Positions 1-8,361 of a stretch of DNA of 64,000 nucleotides are shown piece after piece. How positions within the stretch are numbered: position 1 is the first letter of the stretch; every line of letters begins with the position of its first letter. This stretch comes from Chaetoceros tenuissimus (lineage: Eukaryota > Bacillariophyta > Thalassiosirophyceae > Chaetocerotales > Chaetocerotaceae). Made by a program: the position numbers and the translations under genes. The notes below the pieces were generated by a model that saw nothing but the letters and a program-made list of their open reading frames with translations, had not been told where the DNA came from and ran no database searches. The DNA lies in NCBI GenBank assembly GCA_021927905.1, contig BLLK01000038.1, positions 496,001 to 560,000 of the forward strand, in the 5' to 3' direction.

Positions 1-51
1 AATGAAAGTGACAATGGCGTAATAGTACATGAATTATGAATAAGTCTAACG

Positions 52-1458
52 TTATAATATATGTTCAGCAATCTGTTTCTTGTTGAAAACTCCCAATAAG
101 TGATTGAGCAAAAATGGAGGAATTAAGGTCGCTACGAGAATAGCAAAGACGCAAGAGGCGTACAATTCTGCACTAATGATTCCTTCATTTAATGCAAATG
201 AAGCAATTACGAAGCCAAACCCTCCACGGCAAACCATAGATAATCCAATAGTGATCTGATCCTGTCGATGCTTCGTCCGTGAATGCGATGATCCAGTACT
301 TTTGTGAAAATTTGGAACAACTAATGCTGTCAGAAGCTTTGAAAAGACACATGTGATTGCTATGATACATCCCAACACAATCACAGACTTTTCTTGAAAA
401 AGTGTTACTGGTACTTGGAATCCTATAGTAGCACCAAAAAATACCTTTAGTAACCAAGTGAGAAGAGTTGACCCATTGCTTATGAATACTTCATGTGCCG
501 ATTTTACTCTAGAAAACGATGCACCAGCTAGCAAAGAACCAATGAGATATGAAGATTTTGTGTAGTATAGTAATGGTAGATATACCATTGTGAAAGCGGC
601 CATTAGAAATAAAAGAGCGAAGTCCCTATTACTCTTTTGAAACAGCGTCAAATATCTCTTTTCAATCAAGTTGGGAAATATCGAAATCGCCGATCCACCC
701 AATACAACAAGAAAGCCTACACATGAAATGACAGGAAGACAGAGGCCAAATATGGATTTTGGTTTGTCATCTGCAAATGTTTCCAGTATTGATACAAAAA
801 TCAAAGCGATGACATCATCCACAATAGCCACGCCAAGAAGTAATTGCCCAACCGGTCGTTTGAAAATTCCAAATGGTCGAAGTACTGGTGCACTTGTTCC
901 TATTGCAGATTGCACAAATATAGTGCCAACAGCAAAGCCTTGCTTTAAACTCCCATGAGCATATCCTACAGCCAACCCACAAATGAGAGCGCACATCCCA
1001 CCAAAGCATGATAAAAATATAGTACTTGAACCTGATTGTCGAAGTAAATCATAGTCTAATTCAAGGCCTACTTCGAAAATCATCCCTATCAAGCCTATTT
1101 CACCTAATAGTACAAATGCTTCTTCAAAGGGTACAATATCCAATCCATGAGGCCCAACAATTATCCCCGACATTAACTCACCCACAAGTGATGGCATTCC
1201 CAATATTTTTGCACCTTTTCCAGACAAATGAATAATCATGAGAAAGGCAATTACACAGTATATTTCCTCATATGTGACCTCGGTAGTGTAACTTTCCGTC
1301 TTTTGGTTATCATCGTTGTTACTACTATGAATCTCAGCCTCTTCTTCTTCAGCATCATCGTCAGCACCCAAAGCAAATTGCAGGAAAGCAAAGGAATATA
1401 GAAGGACATATAGTATAGAGACTTTGCTATGCCATGTTCTAAGCCTATGCTTCATCAT
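52..1458 (-). CDS. Monovalent cation:proton antiporter, CPA2 type
   Basis: A 468-residue single-exon protein that probably exchanges Na+ or K+ for protons across an endomembrane or the plasma membrane. After a hydrophobic N-terminal segment (residues 14-31, signal-peptide-like) comes an acidic stretch rich in Asp/Glu, then about 12 membrane segments of the Na_H_Exchanger fold. The unwound-helix region reads TSAPVL, and the ion-binding site reads AIVDDVIALI. Paired aspartates are the hallmark of electrogenic CPA2 (NapA/KefB-like) exchangers, whereas CPA1 proteins have Asn-Asp. The C-terminus is short, with no KTN/RCK regulatory domain. Two ATGs begin the frame and the upstream one is used. The family call is firm; the ion and compartment are inference. 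Confidence 0.85.
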   Translation of the reverse strand: MMKHRLRTWHSKVSILYVLLYSFAFLQFALGADDDAEEEEAEIHSSNNDDNQKTESYTTEVTYEEIYCVIAFLMIIHLSGKGAKILGMPSLVGELMSGIIVGPHGLDIVPFEEAFVLLGEIGLIGMIFEVGLELDYDLLRQSGSSTIFLSCFGGMCALICGLAVGYAHGSLKQGFAVGTIFVQSAIGTSAPVLRPFGIFKRPVGQLLLGVAIVDDVIALIFVSILETFADDKPKSIFGLCLPVISCVGFLVVLGGSAISIFPNLIEKRYLTLFQKSNRDFALLFLMAAFTMVYLPLLYYTKSSYLIGSLLAGASFSRVKSAHEVFISNGSTLLTWLLKVFFGATIGFQVPVTLFQEKSVIVLGCIIAITCVFSKLLTALVVPNFHKSTGSSHSRTKHRQDQITIGLSMVCRGGFGFVIASFALNEGIISAELYASCVFAILVATLIPPFLLNHLLGVFNKKQIAEHIL

Positions 1459-1706
1459 AAAACAGCTTGATGATAAGATGTGCGGGGCGAATCACGGTAT
1501 AGCGTGATAAATATAGAAATATAGTAGTTATCAAAGTAGTAGAAGTGATGTAGTTATTTATCTATTCTGGTCATTTGATGTAAAAAAAATAGAGTGGGAT
1601 GTGTGTGTGACAAGTGTGTGTTATCGAGTTCCGACCGTTACGGTTAAAGAGAACGTTTTGTGAGAATAGATTTTATGTTGATCCTAATTTTAAAATAAAA
1701 AAATAC

Positions 1707-2606
1707 CTATGGTACAGTTATAGTTTGAGTTCCCAACCATGTCTCCTTTGGTTTTAAGGTTACTGCATGTTTGCCGCTCAATGTAGGCTCACAACAAATG
1801 GTATATTTGTATCCATCGTCATCAAAATCTGGAAATGATGGTCCTTGTTTATCTCCGAGGTATGGATTGTACACTGTTGTATCTGTCCATGACTCTGATT
1901 GCTCAATATTATACAAGACTTTATCTCCTTTTTTGAAGATGTAGTTGGAAGGAGAGTAGTAGTGAATACGGTCTACGAAGCCATGTGCAATGGAAGCATC
2001 TTTTGCACTTCTATCTGCTTCTGCCTTCACTTCGATTGGACCATCCTGAATCTTCTCTTTACGATTATCAGCTTTATCAACAAACGCAGTATTGCGAAAT
2101 CCATGTAAGGAAATATCCAGAGCATTGTCAAACTTGAAATAGGTGTGAAGACAACCAGAGAAAGTCATATCTTTTGTTTCGTCCGTATTCATTACTTCCA
2201 ACGCTAGAGAGATACCTCTTGTCCTCAACCTTACTTCGTATGACAAAATAAAGGTATGAGGCCATAAACTCATTGTCTTTTCATTATTTCTAAGCTCTAA
2301 TTTCACATGCGAATGGCTACCTTCTGCAACCTTCCAATGTGATTCTCTAGCAAAGCCATGAAGCATATTCAACGGACCCTCATCTGCAAATTGAGGAAAT
2401 GCAATAGGTATACCCCCACGAATAGCACCACTACCATCCATTGTTGATAGTGACGACATCCATAGTTTCTCCTGGCCATCAACTTGAAACGAGAAGACAT
2501 GTGCTCCGAAAAGATACACTTTGGCAGATGTTGTTCCATCAGAAGACTTCAAGAGAACAAAGTCACTTGGTCCATTATCAGCTTCTTGAATCAAGATATC
2601 ACTCAT
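1707..2606 (-). CDS. Glucose-6-phosphate 1-epimerase (hexose-6-phosphate mutarotase, YeaD type)
   Basis: A 299-residue single-exon protein of the aldose-1-epimerase superfamily. It most resembles the D-hexose-6-phosphate mutarotase branch, which interconverts alpha and beta anomers of glucose 6-phosphate. Visible family blocks are RGGIPIAFPQF followed by the HGFAR segment (residues about 63-87), with the catalytic His, and SLALEVMNTD with SGCLHTYF in the middle, with the second catalytic His. The length matches the family. No targeting peptide is seen, so it is probably cytosolic and serves glycolysis and storage-glucan metabolism. A glucose-6-phosphate isomerase gene lies 23 kb away without obvious linkage. 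Confident in the family, fairly confident in the sugar-phosphate branch. Confidence 0.88.
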   Translation of the reverse strand: MSDILIQEADNGPSDFVLLKSSDGTTSAKVYLFGAHVFSFQVDGQEKLWMSSLSTMDGSGAIRGGIPIAFPQFADEGPLNMLHGFARESHWKVAEGSHSHVKLELRNNEKTMSLWPHTFILSYEVRLRTRGISLALEVMNTDETKDMTFSGCLHTYFKFDNALDISLHGFRNTAFVDKADNRKEKIQDGPIEVKAEADRSAKDASIAHGFVDRIHYYSPSNYIFKKGDKVLYNIEQSESWTDTTVYNPYLGDKQGPSFPDFDDDGYKYTICCEPTLSGKHAVTLKPKETWLGTQTITVP

Positions 2607-3006
2607 GATGACTTTTCAATTCGAGGGTAAACTGTAATCTGCTGTGATGATACTTTTTGTGTCATCTCAAACTGAACATTGTTCCTTCCTTCCCTTCTTG
2701 AAGATGATATGGGGAACAAGATAGTTTTAGGGTTCCGATCGGCAGAAGGATGGCCCCTCATGTTGGATGGTGAAATCATGAAGATATAGCTGTCAATTGA
2801 TGTGTTGATATCTGTCAATAGATGTGTTGATAACTGTCAATATTTAAATATTCCTGATTTACACGTGGGGGGATGATGATTGGATATGCTTCCGTCCGTT
2901 CAAGCAAGCCAGGAGTTCTGCTGATGATGTTCCGATTTGCTTTGAAATTACAAAACGATCAGCCATCACAAAGAAAGCATTCTCATTTCCATTTTATTAT
3001 ACAACA
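2607..3006. other. Intergenic, divergent promoter region
   Basis: About 400 nt between two divergent genes (mutarotase and RING protein), so it should hold both promoters. It contains a short tandem repeat near 2791-2843. No conserved coding sequence or recognisable RNA gene was seen. Confidence 0.6.
2791..2843. repeat. 22-bp tandem repeat
   Basis: Two near-identical 22-nt units containing GATGTGTTGATATCTGTC, with one substitution between them (ATATCT versus ATAACT), preceded by a partial unit. It lies upstream of the mutarotase gene. Confidence 0.75.
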
Positions 3007-4171
3007 ATGAGTATGACTATGAACGAAGATACGGATTACGACAATTCGAATTCACTATACTATTTCATTTGGGTAGTAGCAGGTATTGTACTTTTATTCG
3101 GACCTTGCCTATGCTTCAAAAAGTCGAGAATGATTTGTTTCCGGAGAATTAAATTGTGTAGGTGGAATGTTCCTACCGATGACTTGAGAGATACTTCATT
3201 TCTAAGAGAAGGATTCACTCCGCGCTATCCAAGGGGAGATGCACGGCATGTCGTTACGGAGGCAGCGTCTAATGAATCAAAAAAGAATTTTATTACTGAA
3301 CAATTGAAGAATTATACAAAGGTGAGGAGTATGTAGATTCTATGAATTTCAGTTTGCATTCTTTTGAATCTTGTAGAATATGAATTGACTCATCCGCATT
3401 TTTTACGCATTTCTATAGACTATTGAAGCATCAGATTTCACCCATGTCCCTGCTGATAAGTATGAGCATGTACAGGAGGAAATGAAATTAAGCAAGAAGA
3501 GAACATCTTTGCTTCATAACAAACACGGTTCTTCGAAAGATACTAAACCAGATGGTAATAGTTTCACTGGTCTCTTGATGTCTGCTCTCGGTGTTTCTGG
3601 TGTAAATGGAACACCTGCATCTGATGATACTGTTGATGACCACATCATCATGAAAAAGCATGAAAGTTGTCATGATGTTGAGAATGACGACATTGATAAT
3701 TCAACAGACTCAAAGGTTTCTCTCAAGTTACCAGTATTGATGTCATCTGAGTCTACTGTAACTGATATTACAGAATCGTCCCATACTCAAAAGGAGAGTA
3801 TGATCAAAGTACTACTTCTTCCGCATCCGAGCTTTCAAGTTGATCCTGAGCAAGAGGGTGCAAATCAGACAGATGACGATATTGAATCTCAGAATGTTCG
3901 CGAAGTCTTTCCTGAATGTTCTATTTGCCTTGCTGAGTGTGTACAGTCAGAAAAAGTTTCTTGGTCTCCGAATAAAGCCTGTCATCATTGCTTTCACCAT
4001 GATTGTCTCGAAACATGGTTCATGACGCTCGCAAGAAGAGCCGACGCTCGTCGTGGGAAAAGAAGTTATGACATTGAATGTGAACTCAATTGTCCAATCT
4101 GTAGGCAAACTTTCATCTCTACATCTTCTGACGACACAGCAGAAGAGGTGATTGATGTAGCTTCAGACTAA
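3007..4171 (+). CDS. Membrane-anchored RING-H2 protein (probable E3 ubiquitin ligase)
   Basis: Two exons, 3007-3321 and 3419-4171. The intron runs GTGAGG to CTATAG and is phase 0; 21 codons precede the first ATG of the second exon. The product has 355 residues. Residues about 17-38 form one transmembrane helix followed by a Cys/Lys/Arg-rich stretch. The C-terminal third (about 272-338) is a RING-H2 finger: CSIC, then ACHHCFHHDCLETW (Cys-x-His-x2-His-x2-Cys), then CPICRQ. The loop between the sixth and seventh metal ligands is long, about 30 residues, and basic. The order TM then RING resembles ATL-type membrane E3 ligases, so it probably ubiquitinates targets at a membrane. The substrate is unknown. 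The middle is Ser/Asp-rich and looks disordered. Confidence 0.82.
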
Positions 4172-4361
4172 GTCCTCGATGGTTTATACGACGTCTTTTA
4201 CATGTAGTCAATTCTGTAATATCTATAAATGTGTTTTTATTCAAATAATAATCTTTACTTTTGCAATACAAACAAGGAGCGAGTTCAATCCTTGGAAATT
4301 GTACATTTTCTCTATACAGCCAGTTTACGGCTAAGTTACTGTAATTCATTCTCCGATGCTT

Positions 4362-5379
4362 TTAATTGCCGCCTTCATTTTCTTCATTGGCCTTCTTTGC
4401 ATTTGAAATCATTGGGACAAGAATCACCAACAAGATGATGATGATCAATGATGCAATAATAAGAGTCATTTTCAAACTCTTGCACTTCATTTGTCTCTTG
4501 AGGTCAGTACTCTTTTTCTTGAACACTGAAGCCTGTTCGTTCAATTGACTTGCTGTGTTGGAGATAGCCTCTGTCTGTTCCATGTTTTGAAGCATTGATG
4601 CGATGTTATCTTGCATCTGTACCTTTACTCCCTCTACTTTACCAAGAAGTGCAGATGCTTTGTCAATTGAATTTGGATCGCTAAACTTTTTACACATGTC
4701 AGTAAGGATTGGCTTAGATGGTCTATTGAGGGAATTTGGTTTTGCGGTTTTTGCCTTTTCTCCGAGAGCCTTCATATATTCTGCATAAGTTTCAGTAATC
4801 ATTTGGGTCGCAACGCGAGATGGGTATCGAAGTCCAGTAACAACAGCAATGCCTATAGAAATTTAGAGTTTGTGTGTGAGATGAATGCAGTTCAAGGAAA
4901 TGTAAGTATATGCATTAGGAACAGTCATTTAAATGAACTAAATCTTGACAAATCAAACTTGATCGGAAGAGAATCTACATTTCATACAAGCGACTCTCCA
5001 TTGAGAATAGAACCTTGATTGAAACAAAACAAATCTCTCTGCAAAGTTTAATCACAGTAGCAACACATCTCTACGAATCAAAGATGAACTTACAGATTCC
5101 ATCGGAGTCACCGCCGTAAACTACTTGATGAGCGTCACTCTGAACTACCTTGAATCCTCCAATAGTTCCAACCTCAGATCCAGAACCAGGAGGATCATTT
5201 TTTAGAACCATAGTTACAGCATCTCCATAGTTTCCTCTTCCAGCATACAAAGCCCCTTCGGAAGCAGCACCATCGTGGGCCTCATAGTCTGTACTGTAGT
5301 CATACTTTGCAAGCATTGATACTCCTAGGGAGCTATCAATTCTGTATACCAGTGCGCAGCGAATATTTGCATCAGTCAT
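4362..5379 (-). CDS. Longin-domain R-SNARE, VAMP7/VAMP72-like, with Asn at the zero layer
   Basis: Two exons on the minus strand, 5379-5094 and 4852-4362, joined by a GTAAGT...CTATAG intron; the junction restores GICIAVVTGLRYPSR, a typical longin end. The product has 258 residues: an N-terminal longin domain (about 1-130), a SNARE helix (about 165-220) and a C-terminal membrane anchor of Ile/Leu/Val. Such proteins drive fusion of secretory or endosomal vesicles. The SNARE helix aligns without gaps to canonical R-SNAREs through SQLNEQASVFKKKS and DLKRQ. However, the central Arg is Asn (MLQNMEQTE, codon AAC at 4584-4586) and the next layer is Thr instead of Leu. The start ATG is followed directly by the longin domain. 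The family call is firm; whether it forms normal SNARE complexes is open. Confidence 0.85.
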
Positions 5380-5804
5380 TTTTAATTTTATTTAAAGCTT
5401 TTATAGTTTTTGAGAGAGAGTAGGTCAAGGAGGAATATTATTGATTTCACTCGTATTTGAAAGAACTCTATTCGACTCAAGGGGATGGTATGGTACCGTT
5501 GCTCATTATTGTTGTGAAAGCGCAGCTTCTTGCGCTTCCCCACACTTCCCAAGATAAGAACGCCAAAACACCATTACACGTTCAAATAACCCCCTAATCC
5601 TTAGGTGGACTTATTTCACTTAAGAAACAATTTGAAATTACAAAAAATGAGGATGACGTCATCTTCGTCATCCCGTCGACCGTATTGGTGTCATAGGTAT
5701 GAATAAGAGTAAGGTATGGTAGTATGATGGTACACATAAAATTATGATTTTAGGTATCATTGCGTTTAAACAGAAGAATATACTTTAGAGAATCATATTT
5801 GAAT
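5380..5804. other. Intergenic, divergent promoter region
   Basis: About 425 nt between the divergent SNARE and TPR genes. It holds a perfect TGACGTCA palindrome at 5654-5661. Apart from that, no gene or repeat was seen. Confidence 0.6.
5654..5661. promoter_or_regulatory. Consensus CRE palindrome (TGACGTCA)
   Basis: A perfect 8-bp palindrome that matches the bZIP/CREB binding consensus, 143 nt upstream of the TPR-gene ATG and 275 nt upstream of the SNARE ATG. Diatoms have many bZIP factors and use TGACGT-type elements in cAMP/CO2-responsive promoters. Its function here is inferred from sequence alone. Confidence 0.4.
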
Positions 5805-8105
5805 ATGTCAAGCCATTCGACTCCAGATAGCTCTACTGAGGCTGAAGATTTGAGGCTACAGGGAAATGATGCATTCAAAACACAGGATTATGAACGAGCA
5901 TATGAATTATACCAAAAATCAGTATCTCTGCGTCCTGATGCAAAAGCATATTCCAACCTCGCTGCAACCCTGTGTAAACTGGGTAAATATGAAGAGGCGG
6001 CAACAGCTGCAAAACGATCTACAGTGGTAGATTCTCAATGGGCCAAAGGGTGGTGGAGAAGGGCGGTCGTCGCTGATTTACTCAAGCAAACTGGTAGTGC
6101 GCTTGATTTTTACAAAAGGGCCGTAGATCTTGATCCTAGCAATAAAGCTTTCAAAACAGCTTTGGCAAAATTAAGAAAACGTTGTCAATTGGAAACATCC
6201 ACAAAGGGAGGTTCCACAGTTTATGCAACAAAACAAGGATCTCAACTTAAGAAGAAGGACAACCCGGGACAAAATGCGTACGAGAAAGTTCTTCAAATGT
6301 ATCCTAGTGTTTCACATTATGGATGCACAGCAAAATATCACCTAGCTACTCAGAACATAATTCAAACTGCCCCCATGTCTCAACATTATATCTTTCATGG
6401 AATGAGCCAATTGCTTGGAGGCATGCGGAATTCAATTGCAGACCTATGTCTAGCCGTACTTCCTGACGCCAGAAGAAGAGCGATGGAGTTAGCTATGAGT
6501 ATTCAGAGTGCACGAACTGAAGCAGAGAAAGAGACTTCTCTCATGAATTTCCAACGGGTTCTTGGAGGTGTACCAACTATGATGAATAGTAATGGTAGCG
6601 CATTGGAAGAAATGACTTCTGGATTTTCCCATGTTGGTGGAAGATACTTTTACTTTCATGAATTTGACACACCAGAATGTATGGAAGGTACAAGCTTTGG
6701 ACGAGCATCAAATCTGAATCTTCAACTTACTGCTATGATCCAGCCAATCGATGCATACTTGTCAAATGTACTTAAGATATTTGGCCCTGATCTCAAGTGC
6801 TCCAAGAGTATTTTTGATGCTTCAAAAACTTATTTTGCCAATATTTCTGGTGGACAAATGAAATATCCACATGAAGCAAACAATGTAGAAAAAGAATACA
6901 CTCCAGAAGAATGTGTTGCTTATGTGAAGGAGATGCTTTGCAAGGGTCACACTTGGGATGATGGAGTTCGCGTCTATTGTGCCTTACAGTTTAAGGGTTC
7001 ATTGCTGTACAACGCCAGTTTTCGATGTCTACCAATGGCCATGGCAGACGCTTACAAAGCTTTACAATGGGCGATAGACTTTATCAATGCAATGGATGAA
7101 GAATTTCAAGTCACGAAAGAAAAGAGTTATAGTGAAAAAGGTTCCTCTTTTCGTGAAACCTTCCGCATTGGAGTGTTGTTATCGCATTTCGATCTCCACG
7201 AACAGCTAAGAGGACATGAAATGAACGGGCCATATCCTATGCAAAAATCGATTGACATGTGTTTGGACATGATTGAAATGGCAAATAACATAAGACGAGA
7301 AGGATACGCCACTAATGCAGCGCAGGAAATTGCTTATGTACGGAAGCCCCTTTCAGTTGCACACTCATGTATTGGGCGTATGTTAATGGAGGTATACTTC
7401 AATTTTTGCGAGAAAGATTGGAAGCAAATTTACTATCATCATGGATTTATGAGTGAAATGGATGCAGATGTGGATGCGCTGGATATTGTAGCAGAACATT
7501 ATAGAATTGCAGCAGAAGAAGAGATTGATGACGCTCCAGACAAGGCGGTATTTTGGTGGACGTATGCTGCTTACAAATTGCAGACAAGACAAGATACACT
7601 TTTCTCGCTTGGATCTCTTCGAGATGCGATGAAAAACGCAGTGAAGTATGAACGATTGCGAGATACCGAGATATATGGGGTCAAAACTCGTAAAGAGTAT
7701 GGAACAAACGAACCAATGGTCATGAAGATCTTGGAGCATTATCAGAAAGAAGAAGATTCATTTATATTACCACAAGTAAAACTGGTTGGTGAAGGAGGGA
7801 AGAAGCATGGTTTATTGGTTGAAATTGATGGTGAAATTATCTTCAGTCTGGAAACTGCAATGGAGGAATTCCTCAACTTCCTCAACAATGACAGGAATCC
7901 ACTCAGCCATTTAGAAGGGGTGACTAACAACTTAGAAACAGAACAGAATCATGGTCGTGCGCGTGATAATGTTCCATCACTGGAGACACTATGTATCCGC
8001 TCCCTTCATAAAGCAGGATATGAATATGCAAAGGGTGAAACTGATGCAGCAGTTATCATCTACAAGGCAAACGAAATGAATGAGAAGAAGGATAATGAGG
8101 ACTGA
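5805..8105 (+). CDS. TPR-repeat protein, otherwise unrecognised
   Basis: A 766-residue single-exon protein. The open frame begins earlier at a TTG, but the first ATG is 5805 (MSSHST), which I take as the start. Residues about 13-120 are three tetratricopeptide repeats of the Hop/SGT/UNC-45 type (LRLQGNDAFKTQDYERAYEL, AYSNLAATLCKLGKYEEA, AKGWWRRAVV...ALDFYKRAVDLDPSN). This arrangement often binds chaperone C-termini. The remaining 640 residues are mostly helical and match no family I recognise. There is no MYND, SET or J domain and no membrane segment. It may be a lineage-specific co-chaperone or scaffold, but only the TPR part is supported. Confidence 0.75.
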   Translation: MSSHSTPDSSTEAEDLRLQGNDAFKTQDYERAYELYQKSVSLRPDAKAYSNLAATLCKLGKYEEAATAAKRSTVVDSQWAKGWWRRAVVADLLKQTGSALDFYKRAVDLDPSNKAFKTALAKLRKRCQLETSTKGGSTVYATKQGSQLKKKDNPGQNAYEKVLQMYPSVSHYGCTAKYHLATQNIIQTAPMSQHYIFHGMSQLLGGMRNSIADLCLAVLPDARRRAMELAMSIQSARTEAEKETSLMNFQRVLGGVPTMMNSNGSALEEMTSGFSHVGGRYFYFHEFDTPECMEGTSFGRASNLNLQLTAMIQPIDAYLSNVLKIFGPDLKCSKSIFDASKTYFANISGGQMKYPHEANNVEKEYTPEECVAYVKEMLCKGHTWDDGVRVYCALQFKGSLLYNASFRCLPMAMADAYKALQWAIDFINAMDEEFQVTKEKSYSEKGSSFRETFRIGVLLSHFDLHEQLRGHEMNGPYPMQKSIDMCLDMIEMANNIRREGYATNAAQEIAYVRKPLSVAHSCIGRMLMEVYFNFCEKDWKQIYYHHGFMSEMDADVDALDIVAEHYRIAAEEEIDDAPDKAVFWWTYAAYKLQTRQDTLFSLGSLRDAMKNAVKYERLRDTEIYGVKTRKEYGTNEPMVMKILEHYQKEEDSFILPQVKLVGEGGKKHGLLVEIDGEIIFSLETAMEEFLNFLNNDRNPLSHLEGVTNNLETEQNHGRARDNVPSLETLCIRSLHKAGYEYAKGETDAAVIIYKANEMNEKKDNED

Positions 8106-8114
8106 GAAAGAACT

Positions 8115-8186
8115 CGAAAAGACTGGTTTCACTGACTGCCATAATTCTAACGAAAAGACTGGTTTCACTGACTGCCATAATTCTAA
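8115..8186 (+). repeat. 36-bp perfect tandem duplication
   Basis: Two exact head-to-tail copies of a 36-nt unit (8115-8150 and 8151-8186) starting CGAAAAGACTGG. They begin 9 nt after the TPR-gene stop codon, hence in its 3' UTR. Perfect identity points to a recent event or an assembly duplication. Confidence 0.9.
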
Positions 8187-8361
8187 AATTAATCAAAAGA
8201 ATCGTAATTTTTCAAAAGGGTCGATCCCGTCAGTCTTTCGTCCGTTTGCCATGGACATCCAATCACTTTCTCTATCTTCATCACTCATCACACATATCGA
8301 TTTCAGTATCTAGTGTGTTACATACTGTGCATGCTCGTTATGAATTTAACACTGTACGAAT

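Noticed and set aside
2603-2818. 71-codon frame whose stop overlaps the mutarotase start codon
   Set aside because: It starts at TTG, has no recognisable domain and sits in the expected 5' UTR.
4803-5018. Plus-strand frame across the SNARE intron
   Set aside because: It is antisense to a well-supported intron and exon 2 start; the SNARE splice joins perfectly.
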